Translations under genes and position numbers: made by a program
The notes under the pieces: model-generated
What the model saw: the letters and a program-made list of their open reading frames with translations, nothing else
Database searches by the model: none
What the model was told of the DNA's origin: nothing
Shown: positions 1 through 6,621 of the stretch, piece after piece
Numbering within the stretch: the stretch's first letter is position 1
Layout: each line of letters opens with the position of its first letter
Assembly (NCBI GenBank): GCA_009649835.1
Contig: PYCK01000064.1
Coordinates: 1-27,111, forward strand
DNA: 27,111 nt
From: Candidatus Methanocomedens sp.
GTDB taxonomy: Archaea; Halobacteriota; Methanosarcinia; Methanosarcinales; Methanocomedenaceae
Direction: 5' to 3'

Positions 1-96
1 AAGAACACCCTCAAAGGTAGACTTACAGGTAAGATAAAAACAGAAAAATCCACAAAGATACAAGATGGAAGAAGCAGTATAAAAGAGATAGAATGA
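1..96 (+). CDS. C-terminal end of an unidentified upstream gene (partial)
   Basis: Frame 1 is open from the window edge to a TGA at 94-96, while the other two plus frames close within about 35 bases. It encodes a 31-residue, lysine-rich, hydrophilic tail ending in SSIKEIE. Its stop overlaps the helicase start as ATGA (93-96), a typical sign of translational coupling, so the two genes are probably one operon. No domain can be recognised from this tail. It lacks the Cys-rich end expected of an AddB-type nuclease, so a partner nuclease is not shown. The inference that it is a real gene rests on the open frame and the ATGA junction. Confidence 0.6.
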   Translation, partial: KNTLKGRLTGKIKTEKSTKIQDGRSSIKEIE

Positions 97-3000
97 CCCT
101 GAACGAACTAATCACCGGATCGACCCAAAGGCAGCTTGATGCAATACAACACACCCGTGGACCGCTGTTGATACTGGCAGGGGCGGGCACAGGCAAGACC
201 ACCACCATTACTACAAAGATAGCCTACATGGTGAAAGAACAGGGTATCGACCCGGGCCAGATACTTGCCCTTACCTTCTCAAGGGAGGCTGCCGGGCACA
301 TGAAGGCCAAGGTCGAGCAGCTCCTGGGAGGTCTGGAGGTGCATGTCAGTACATTCCACTCCTTCTGTGCAGAGGTCATCAGGGAGAATGCCGACAAGTG
401 CGGTGTGTCCCCCGAGTTCTCTATCCTGGAGGACGTGGACACTTCCATTATGCTGCACATGAAGTTTGGCATAAATATCAGGGATGCGACACTGTACACT
501 TCATCCATCTCCAAAGCCAAGGACCTGAACATCACCATCGAGAACATGGAGGATTTCCTGCAGGGGCGAAAACAGTTACTCAGGGAAATGGAACCGGATG
601 AGGGAAAATGGGAGCAGCTGTACCATGACAACACCACCCGGCTGAATACCTTCCACCTGCTGGACGATGCAAAAAAGAAGGCATTGAAAGAGGAAAAGAA
701 GGGCTGGATACACTTCAACGAGGAATATACGGAATATGCCAGGTACAGGGATATGGTGCAAACCTGGAAACGGTACGAGACCGGTAAGAAGAAGAGGAAT
801 GCACTGGATTATGGCGACCTGAACAAAAAGGCACTGGAATTCCTGCACACATACGGGACCCACGGGGCCACTGACAGGTACAAGTATATCATCATTGACG
901 AGTTCCAGGATACTAACTATGTCCAGTTCGAACTGATCAGACTCCTGGCAGGGAAAGAGAAGAACGTGACAGTGGTGGCAGACCCCAACCAGACCATCTA
1001 CGCATTCAGGGGTGCCTACACAAATAACATACAGGAGTTTATACGTAACTTTGGTGTCGGGTCTGATGACATTGTTTCCCTTGATGTGAGTTTCCGGTCC
1101 ACCAATAAGATACTGCGGGTATCCCATGACCTGATACGGCATAACTACGGCCCTGACCAGATGGACCTGCTTATCCAGCTTCATAACTACGATGAAGTTG
1201 AGGGGAAAGATGTACACATCGTTGAGACTGCTGACGAGAATGAGGAAGCCAGGTACATTGTGGAACAGGTCGAGACATGCCTGGAACGCGGGGTGGACCT
1301 CTCAGACATTGCCGTACTGTACCGGACACATGCGCAGGGGCGCAGGATAAGGCAGGCACTGGAAAGAAGGGGACATGCCGTACGTGTGAAGGATGATACT
1401 GATTTTTTAAAGCGCCCCGAGACCAAGACCGCACTTGCCTACCTGTACGTGCTGGATAACCTGGTCAATCCCAGGGCAAGGGGTACAGAAAGCTGGTGGA
1501 GGCTGTTCCACTACAACCATGCACTTGATACAGGGGATTCCATCATTATTGGCGAGTACCTTAAAAAGCACTGGGTCTCTTTCCAGGATGCCATCTACAA
1601 CCATTGCAGTGAACTGGGCTTATCACCGTCAGGACAGCAGGTAGTGACGCAGATGAAACGCCGGATAGATGGGTTGAAAGATAAACTTGTACTGGACGTT
1701 TCTGATATTTTAATAGAAATACTGGATGCATCGGGCTTAAGCCGCCAGTTCACCCACGACGATACCAGGGAGAACAGGGAGGCTATGCTGAACCTGAGGA
1801 ACCTGCATGAAATGGCCCTGAAATTCGAAACCTCACACGGCAGGGAACTGGGCGAGTTTATTGCATACCTTGAGATACTGGATGAGATGGGCAAGAACCC
1901 GCCGGCTGCAAGGATACTGGAAGAAGATGCAGTGAATCTCATGACCATCCATTCATCCAAGGGCCTGGAGTTTAATACCGTGTTCGTGACAAATATGGCA
2001 AAGGACCGCTTCCCACTGTTCAGGGGCGGTGTTGAGCCATTGATACCTATTGAACTTATAGACCTGTACCGTGACTTGGTTGAACAGGATTTCAGTTCCA
2101 GGTCCAAACGGTTGAGTGCCATACGTGAACTGAAACGGGAGATCAAACTTGAAGAAGAGCGAAGGCTGTGCTACGTGGCCATGACCAGGGCAAGGGAACA
2201 CCTGTACCTTACACTTGGTATCCAGTACGGCCAACGGGAGCGCCATCCATCGGAATTCCTGGTCGACATGGGATATGACAACTGGAGGCTCAAGGACCAG
2301 GATGAAGTGGATGTGCCTGATATCACATACCAGCGCGACATCATGGTCAGTTCAAGGGAGGTTATCAGGGACAGTGAACTTGAGCGTATCAAAACCCACA
2401 GGAAAAAGCTGGTTATTGAATCCCTTGATTCGGGTTCATTTGAGGAGAGCATGGGGCACCTGCTGGCATACCATGCATTGAGGGATGGTAACGGGGAGGA
2501 TTATCTTGGTATTATTAATAGTAACTGGGGCGAACTGGACCCTGCCGGACATGTAAAGGAGATACTGGACAGGGACGGGAGTAATGAAGGTATTACCCCT
2601 CCTTCTGATGTCACATTTAGTGTTTCGGCAGTGAACACTTATTCGGAATGTCCTAAAAAGTATGAGTTACAGCATATACTGGGCATGCCTACCCGCGATA
2701 TGGAGAAGAGTGACGGGGCTATGAATATCGGAAGTTTCGTGCATAAGGTCCTGGAGAAAGCTGTACGCCAGAAAGTCTCGACCCGAAAACAGCTTGATGA
2801 GATCACTCTTGGCCTGACAAAGGAGGATAAATGGAAATGGGTGGACACGGCAAAAGCAAAACCCTTACTGGATGTGTTCTGGCAGCGCAATAAGGATTCT
2901 ATTCAAAATAACATGATGGTGGAAAAGAGATTCACTGTACCGCTGGGGGACCACCAGTTCAAGGGTTTCATTGACAGGGTCGACCTGATACCAGGGTCTG

Positions 3001-3341
3001 ATAATAAAGTGGAGATTATTGATTATAAGACCGGGAACGAACCCGGACCTGTTGAAAGGTCAAGACAATTACTTTTATACGCACACGGGTTCGAACATAT
3101 GTATCCCGGATACAGGGTGCAGAAGTTGACACTGGAGTTACTGGCAAAGGAAAAACCCAGGGTGTATGAACTGGACGGTGAGGAATATACTGCCTCACGG
3201 GTGAAACCGCTGGATAATGATGCCCTGTCAGATATGGTAGATGCAGCAGATAAAATACTTCACGATTACCGGTATGGGTTTGACAGGATCGATGATGACT
3301 CGGTATGCAAACGCTGCGGGTACAATCTGTACTGCGGATAA
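93..3341 (+). CDS. UvrD/AddA-like ATP-dependent helicase fused to iron-sulfur PD-(D/E)XK nuclease
   Basis: A 1082-residue superfamily 1A helicase. Visible motifs are Walker A AGAGTGKT (29-36), motif II DEFQDTN (269-275), motif V region VNLMTIHSSKGLEF (614-627) and motif VI with YVAMTRAR (694-701). The last ~230 residues form a RecB/Cas4-family nuclease: FIDRVD (959-964) and IIDYKTG (975-981) give the acidic residues and catalytic lysine, and a QLLLYA helix follows. Cys853 plus Cys1072, Cys1075 and Cys1081 match the one-plus-three cysteine pattern that holds a 4Fe-4S cluster in AddB and Cas4. The family unwinds and trims DNA ends in recombination or repair; that role here is inferred. The start overlaps the preceding stop (ATGA), with only a weak SD. 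It is not co-transcribed with rps13, since a terminator-like hairpin follows. Confidence 0.9.
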   Translation: MTLNELITGSTQRQLDAIQHTRGPLLILAGAGTGKTTTITTKIAYMVKEQGIDPGQILALTFSREAAGHMKAKVEQLLGGLEVHVSTFHSFCAEVIRENADKCGVSPEFSILEDVDTSIMLHMKFGINIRDATLYTSSISKAKDLNITIENMEDFLQGRKQLLREMEPDEGKWEQLYHDNTTRLNTFHLLDDAKKKALKEEKKGWIHFNEEYTEYARYRDMVQTWKRYETGKKKRNALDYGDLNKKALEFLHTYGTHGATDRYKYIIIDEFQDTNYVQFELIRLLAGKEKNVTVVADPNQTIYAFRGAYTNNIQEFIRNFGVGSDDIVSLDVSFRSTNKILRVSHDLIRHNYGPDQMDLLIQLHNYDEVEGKDVHIVETADENEEARYIVEQVETCLERGVDLSDIAVLYRTHAQGRRIRQALERRGHAVRVKDDTDFLKRPETKTALAYLYVLDNLVNPRARGTESWWRLFHYNHALDTGDSIIIGEYLKKHWVSFQDAIYNHCSELGLSPSGQQVVTQMKRRIDGLKDKLVLDVSDILIEILDASGLSRQFTHDDTRENREAMLNLRNLHEMALKFETSHGRELGEFIAYLEILDEMGKNPPAARILEEDAVNLMTIHSSKGLEFNTVFVTNMAKDRFPLFRGGVEPLIPIELIDLYRDLVEQDFSSRSKRLSAIRELKREIKLEEERRLCYVAMTRAREHLYLTLGIQYGQRERHPSEFLVDMGYDNWRLKDQDEVDVPDITYQRDIMVSSREVIRDSELERIKTHRKKLVIESLDSGSFEESMGHLLAYHALRDGNGEDYLGIINSNWGELDPAGHVKEILDRDGSNEGITPPSDVTFSVSAVNTYSECPKKYELQHILGMPTRDMEKSDGAMNIGSFVHKVLEKAVRQKVSTRKQLDEITLGLTKEDKWKWVDTAKAKPLLDVFWQRNKDSIQNNMMVEKRFTVPLGDHQFKGFIDRVDLIPGSDNKVEIIDYKTGNEPGPVERSRQLLLYAHGFEHMYPGYRVQKLTLELLAKEKPRVYELDGEEYTASRVKPLDNDALSDMVDAADKILHDYRYGFDRIDDDSVCKRCGYNLYCG

Positions 3342-3354
3342 GCTTTGCGAAACC

Positions 3355-3379
3355 TGTGCAAGGTTGCACAAGGTTTTTT
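3355..3379 (+). terminator. Hairpin plus T-run after the helicase gene
   Basis: TGTGC (3355-3359) pairs with GCACA (3366-3370) around the loop AAGGTT, and a run of six T lies at 3374-3379. It starts 13 bases after the helicase stop codon. T-rich tracts end transcription in archaea; the hairpin makes it resemble an intrinsic terminator. The T-run may double as part of the promoter for the next operon. Confidence 0.5.
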
Positions 3380-3382
3380 AAG
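3373..3382 (+). promoter_or_regulatory. Candidate TATA element of the rps13 operon
   Basis: GTTTTTTAAG is the only A/T-rich box in the gap before rps13. A start about 25 bases downstream would fall near 3402-3405, exactly where the first leader stem begins. It overlaps the terminator T-run, so the assignment is tentative. Confidence 0.35.
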
Positions 3383-3403
3383 TAGCAATGCATCTAAGGG
3401 CTG

Positions 3404-3525
3404 TATCTCTAGTAGACGTACGTTTAGCTGGCGTCCACATCAATGAGATAACCGCGCCCGGAATATGAAGGGCGGCGCCGGGCAAATGCTCCGGGGCTAT
3501 AGGAAATATGTTCCTATCGGAGGAA
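3404..3525 (+). promoter_or_regulatory. Structured 5' leader of the rps13-rps4-rps11-rpoD operon
   Basis: Three stems can be drawn. Stem 1: TATCTC (3404-3409) with GAGATA (3445-3450), enclosing GACG/CGTC (3415-3418, 3432-3435). Stem 2: GCCCGG (3456-3461) with CCGGGC (3478-3483). Stem 3: ATAGGAA (3499-3505) with TTCCTAT (3511-3517), one base before the SD GGAGG (3519-3523). A rival hairpin, TTCCT (3511-3515) with AGGAA (3521-3525), would cover the SD and cannot coexist with stem 3. No tRNA-like T-arm or coding frame is present. A regulatory role is inferred from the layout only. Confidence 0.45.
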
Positions 3526-3533
3526 ACAAATAG

Positions 3534-4004
3534 ATGGCAAAGAAAAAAGAGAATAGCGAACAGGATGAAATTAAACATATAGTGCGTATCGCCAATACTG
3601 ACCTTGAAGGTAAAAAGAGCGTACAATATTCCCTTACCGGTATCAAGGGCATAAACAGGCGCATAGCACGTATTATTTCTGATAGATCTAATGTTGACCC
3701 GACTGCGACAATTGGGTATCTGGAAGATGAAAAGATCGATTCATTGAAAAAGACTATTGAGGAAATTGAATCCATTTTACCCACATGGATGCTCAATCGG
3801 CGAAAAGACTTACTGACCGGGGATGACAAGCATATTCTCGCAACAGAGATTCTCCTTACTAAAACGGAAGACCTGAACACCCTGAAAAAGACCAGGTCGT
3901 ATAGGGGTGTCAGGCACGAGCGCGGTCATAAGGTGAGAGGCCAAAGAACAAGATCCTCAGGCAGGAAAGGACTTACTGTGGGTGTCAAGAGGAAAGCCAA
4001 ATAG
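3534..4004 (+). CDS. rps13: 30S ribosomal protein S13 (uS13)
   Basis: A small-subunit head protein that contacts 16S rRNA, the P-site tRNA and the central bridges to the large subunit. The 156-residue length fits archaeal uS13. The N-terminal half has the helix-two-turn-helix segment with YSLTGIKGINRRIARII, and the C-terminal tail has the family signature RSYRGVRHERGHKVRGQRT and a basic end. The start has a strong SD, GGAGG at 3519-3523, ten bases upstream. It is the first gene of a four-gene operon with rps4, rps11 and rpoD, and lies behind a long leader able to fold around the SD. Confidence 0.97.
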   Translation: MAKKKENSEQDEIKHIVRIANTDLEGKKSVQYSLTGIKGINRRIARIISDRSNVDPTATIGYLEDEKIDSLKKTIEEIESILPTWMLNRRKDLLTGDDKHILATEILLTKTEDLNTLKKTRSYRGVRHERGHKVRGQRTRSSGRKGLTVGVKRKAK

Positions 4005-4017
4005 GCGGTGAAATATT

Positions 4018-4932
4018 ATGGGATACCCAGGTAAGAATACAAAATCATATGACACACCCAGACACCCCTGGCAGGCTGCCAGGTTGGCTGAAGAAGTTGG
4101 GCATGTAAAGACTTACGGACTCAGGAACAAACGTGAAGTCTGGAAAGCACAGACCTTGCTCAGGAATTATCGACGGTCTGCTATGGAAATGCTGGCAGAG
4201 ATCACTGAAGGCGAGTTGGCCGGGCATGTTAAGCAGAAATCAGACGATATCCTGACAAAACTCAAGCGGTATGGCATACTGTCCCAGGAAGGCGGCCTTG
4301 ACGATATACTGGCACTGGATGCCAGGAACTTCCTGGACCGCAGGCTCCAGACACAGGTTTACAGGCAGGGGTTTGCTAATACACTAAGACAATCACGCCA
4401 GTTTATCACACACGGTCATATAGCGATAGAGGGGAAGAAAGTCACAGTGCCTGGCTATATGGTGACAAAGGAAGACGAACTGAAGATCGAATACTACCTG
4501 AACTCTCCGCTCAAGAGCGAGTCACATGTTCAGCGGCCGGCCCAGATCGTCCAGAAAGAGATCGCCCAGATCGAGGAAGTACAGGAAGATAGAAGACGTG
4601 GTCGCGGTCGACGCGGTGGCGGTGGCGGTGCTGGCGGTCGTGGTCGTAGTGGCCCAGGTCGTAGTGGCCCAGGTGGCGCAAATCGCGGTGCAAGTGGTCC
4701 TGCCGGCAAAGGCAGTGGAAATCGTAGTACTGGCGGTCCTGCCAGTAAAGCTAGTGGAAATCGTAGTACTGGCGGTCCTGCCAGTAAAGCTAGTGGAAAT
4801 CGTAGTACTGGCGGTCCTGCCAGTAAAGCTAGTGGAAATCGCAGTACTGGTGGTTCTGCCAGTAAAGCTAGTGGAAATCGCAGTACTGATGTTCCTGCCG
4901 GCAAAGATACAAAAACACCCGCTGAAAAATAG
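4018..4932 (+). CDS. rps4: 30S ribosomal protein S4 (uS4) with a long repetitive basic tail
   Basis: uS4 nucleates 16S rRNA assembly and sits at the mRNA entry site. Residues 1 to about 185 are a normal archaeal uS4: MGYPGKNTKSYDTPRHPW start, then the S4 RNA-binding domain around 105-165 (RRLQTQVYRQGFA, SRQFITHGHIAI). Archaeal homologues usually end near there, but this protein has 304 residues. The extra tail begins with an Arg/Gly-rich stretch (about 192-221) and continues with five 13-residue tandem units of the form GGPASKASGNRST and a short end. It is low-complexity, basic and probably disordered. It lies 13 bases after rps13, with SD-like GGTGA. The reading frame stays open through all repeats, so the tail appears to be expressed. 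Confidence 0.95.
   Translation: MGYPGKNTKSYDTPRHPWQAARLAEEVGHVKTYGLRNKREVWKAQTLLRNYRRSAMEMLAEITEGELAGHVKQKSDDILTKLKRYGILSQEGGLDDILALDARNFLDRRLQTQVYRQGFANTLRQSRQFITHGHIAIEGKKVTVPGYMVTKEDELKIEYYLNSPLKSESHVQRPAQIVQKEIAQIEEVQEDRRRGRGRRGGGGGAGGRGRSGPGRSGPGGANRGASGPAGKGSGNRSTGGPASKASGNRSTGGPASKASGNRSTGGPASKASGNRSTGGSASKASGNRSTDVPAGKDTKTPAEK
4693..4887 (+). repeat. Five tandem 39-bp units inside rps4
   Basis: In-frame units lie at 4693-4731, 4732-4770, 4771-4809, 4810-4848 and 4849-4887, each coding 13 residues. Units 2 and 3 are identical over 39 bases; unit 4 differs by one synonymous change (CGT to CGC). Unit 1 and the partial sixth copy (from 4888) are more diverged. The near-identity of the inner units suggests recent expansion by slippage or unequal recombination. 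Confidence 0.95.
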
Positions 4933-4953
4933 TATTTACAGGAGTAAGATATC

Positions 4954-5343
4954 ATGGCAGAAGGAAAATGGGGTATTGCCCATATACAGGCATCATTCAA
5001 TAATACCATAATCACAATAACCGACCTGACAGGAGCAGAGACCATTGCTAAGATCAGCGGAGGAATGGTCGTTAAGGCGGCCCGCGATGAGAGTTCTCCA
5101 TATACTGCAATGCAGATGGCTAACCAGCTGTCTGATAAGCTCAGGGATAGGGGTATAATGGGTATTCATGTCAAGGTCCGTGCACCTGGCGGTAATAAAC
5201 AGAGGAGTCCGGGTCCCGGTGCCCAGGCAGCCATACGGGCATTTGCCAGGGCAGGCATCAGGATCGGCAGGATCGAGGATGTTACGCCAATACCACATGA
5301 CGGCACCCAATCCAAAGGCGGACGCCGCGGACGGAGAGTTTAA
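4954..5343 (+). CDS. rps11: 30S ribosomal protein S11 (uS11)
   Basis: A platform protein of the small subunit that contacts 16S rRNA near the mRNA exit. The 129-residue length is normal. Diagnostic segments are WGIAHIQASFNNTIITITDL near the N-terminus, GGMVVKAARDESSPYTAM, the VRAPGGNKQRSPGPGAQ loop, and the C-terminal IEDVTPIPHDGTQSKGGRRGRRV that binds rRNA. SD GGAG at 4941-4944 sets the ATG. It lies 21 bases after rps4 and 12 before the preferred rpoD start, in the order common to archaea. Confidence 0.97.
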   Translation: MAEGKWGIAHIQASFNNTIITITDLTGAETIAKISGGMVVKAARDESSPYTAMQMANQLSDKLRDRGIMGIHVKVRAPGGNKQRSPGPGAQAAIRAFARAGIRIGRIEDVTPIPHDGTQSKGGRRGRRV

Positions 5344-5355
5344 GTGAGGCACACA

Positions 5356-6147
5356 ATGGATATAGATATCATTGAATTATCTGACACAAAAGCCAGGTTC
5401 GTGCTTAATGATGTTGAACCTGCTATTGCTAATGGACTGCGAAGGATCATACTGGCTGAAGTCCCCACAATGGCGGTAGATTACGTAAATATCTATGATA
5501 ATACATCTGTCCTGTTCGATGAGCAGATCGCACTGAGAATGGGACTGATACCACTCATAACCGATCTGGAATCATATGTGCTTCCTGAAGATTGTGACTG
5601 TGGTGGCGAAGGGTGTACCAAATGCCAGCTTTCACTTAACTTGAGTGCTGAAGGCCCGAAAATGATATATTCGGGTGATCTGCTATCAAGTGACCCAAAA
5701 GTTACTGTGGCTGATGAGAAAATACCGATCATAGACCTGAAAGAACGCCAAACGCTTGTACTGGAAGCTGTTGCAAAGCTCGGGATCGGACGTAAGCATG
5801 CGAAATGGCAGGCCGGTGTTGGATGTGGCTATAAGAACATGCCGGATATTACTATTAAGGAAGATTGTGATTCATGCGGAAGGTGCGTGGATGAATGCCC
5901 GAGGAATATCCTGGTTATAAATAATGATAAGCTGGAGGTCACTGATCCCCTGAAATGCAATTTGTGCAAACTCTGTATGGGGGTTTGTGATATAAATGCC
6001 ATTAATGTCAGGGAAGTGCCAAATTCATATATCTTTAATATGGAATCTGATGGTTCATATCCGGTAAAAGAACTGATGATCCAGGGCGCTGACACTATTA
6101 TCCAGAAGGCAGGACAACTGAAAGAAATACTCTCTGAGATAGAGTAA
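5356..6147 (+). CDS. rpoD: DNA-directed RNA polymerase subunit D (Rpo3) with two 4Fe-4S motifs
   Basis: The archaeal counterpart of bacterial alpha and eukaryotic Rpb3, which with subunit L starts polymerase assembly. The N-terminal dimerisation region reads ALRMGLIPL and GLRRIILAEVPTMA. A Cys cluster (80, 82, 87, 90) lies in the insertion domain. A ferredoxin-like domain holds two complete clusters, Cys171-174-177-181 and Cys201-204-207-211, each CxxCxxCxxxC; Methanosarcina D subunits are known for two 4Fe-4S clusters. The ATG at 5356 is preferred because GTGAGG at 5344-5349 is a good SD. The GTG at 5344 would add four residues and leave no SD. It is the last protein gene of the operon; the usual L18e-L13-S9 genes do not follow. 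Confidence 0.95.
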   Translation: MDIDIIELSDTKARFVLNDVEPAIANGLRRIILAEVPTMAVDYVNIYDNTSVLFDEQIALRMGLIPLITDLESYVLPEDCDCGGEGCTKCQLSLNLSAEGPKMIYSGDLLSSDPKVTVADEKIPIIDLKERQTLVLEAVAKLGIGRKHAKWQAGVGCGYKNMPDITIKEDCDSCGRCVDECPRNILVINNDKLEVTDPLKCNLCKLCMGVCDINAINVREVPNSYIFNMESDGSYPVKELMIQGADTIIQKAGQLKEILSEIE

Positions 6148-6172
6148 TTCCTCAATGATAATATGGTCATAA

Positions 6173-6246
6173 TGCGGCTGTTGCCGCAGCCGAACCTTAC
6201 AAGGTTCGATCCAAGTGTGCGTTTCGCTACGCTCAAGCGCACAATT
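6173..6246 (+). repeat. Three consecutive inverted repeats between rpoD and tRNA-Leu
   Basis: TGCGGC/GCCGCA (6173-6178, 6183-6188, loop TGTT), CGAACCTT/AAGGTTCG (6191-6198, 6201-6208) and TGTGCG/CGCACA (6216-6221, 6238-6243) follow each other within 75 bases. They could end the rpoD transcript, shape 3' processing before the tRNA, or be a remnant of a small repeat element. No T-run follows on the plus strand. On the minus strand the last stem is followed by a T-run. Confidence 0.6.
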
Positions 6247-6259
6247 AAAAAACCCTAAT

Positions 6260-6344
6260 GCGGGGGTTGCCCAGCCAGGTCAAAGGCGCAAGGTTGAGGG
6301 CCTTGTCTCGTAGGAGTACGCGTGTTCGAATCACGTCCCCCGCA
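6260..6344 (+). tRNA. tRNA-Leu (anticodon GAG)
   Basis: An 85-base class II tRNA. Acceptor GCGGGGG (6260-6266) pairs with CCCCCGC (6337-6343), with discriminator A at 6344. The anticodon stem CAAGG/CCUUG encloses loop UUGAGGG, giving GAG for CUC codons. A long variable arm and the T-loop UUCGAAU are present. No intron and no encoded CCA. A T-run at 6370-6375 may end the transcript. It directly follows rpoD and may be transcribed with it. Confidence 0.95.
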
Positions 6345-6369
6345 TACTCATTTCAATTCCTATATTCTA

Positions 6370-6375
6370 TTTTTT
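6370..6375 (+). terminator. T-run after tRNA-Leu
   Basis: Six T residues lie about 25 bases past the tRNA end, in A/T-rich sequence. Archaeal transcription often ends at such tracts. The 277-base gap up to the next gene otherwise holds only A/T-rich sequence and a second T tract near 6541-6552. No gene is visible in it. Confidence 0.4.
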
Positions 6376-6572
6376 AGATGTTACAAGCAAGAACGCACTA
6401 GTGATTCATCAGTAGAAAACAACAGATATTTGCCATGGATGCGTTCGGATGCCGCAATCTGCTGACCCTTGTAACTCCATTCGATACGTAGACCGTTCCC
6501 TTTTCTCTTCACATGGCTGCACTACTGCTGCCGCTATTGATTTCTTTTTTTTGAAAAATAGACATAGGATAC

Positions 6573-6590
6573 TCTTATTAATTTTAAAAA
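6573..6590 (+). promoter_or_regulatory. Candidate TATA region for the MgtC/DUF4010 gene
   Basis: TATTAATTTTAAAAA forms an archaeal-like TATA box. A start about 25 bases on would fall around 6603-6610, leaving a short leader with SD GGAGTG (6606-6611) before the ATG at 6622. The wider region is all A/T-rich, so the exact box is uncertain. Confidence 0.35.
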
Positions 6591-6621
6591 ACAAATATAT
6601 TGATCGGAGTGTGCATTGCAC

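Noticed and set aside
3390..3533. Possible tRNA or known riboswitch in the gap before rps13
   Set aside because: There are stems, but no T-loop sequence, no acceptor pairing and no known aptamer consensus. I kept it only as a structured leader.
4526..5045. Long open frames in other phases on both strands over rps4
   Set aside because: They come from the repetitive, stop-poor Gly/Ala/Ser codons of the S4 tail and give low-complexity translations. The uS4 frame is unambiguous.
6409..6621. Minus-strand 70-residue frame containing CGIRTHPW
   Set aside because: Low-complexity Lys/Phe-rich translation in A/T-rich intergenic DNA. The IRTH-type phrase is typical of spurious frames; there is no start signal or conserved domain. 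It also does not fold as a tRNA remnant.
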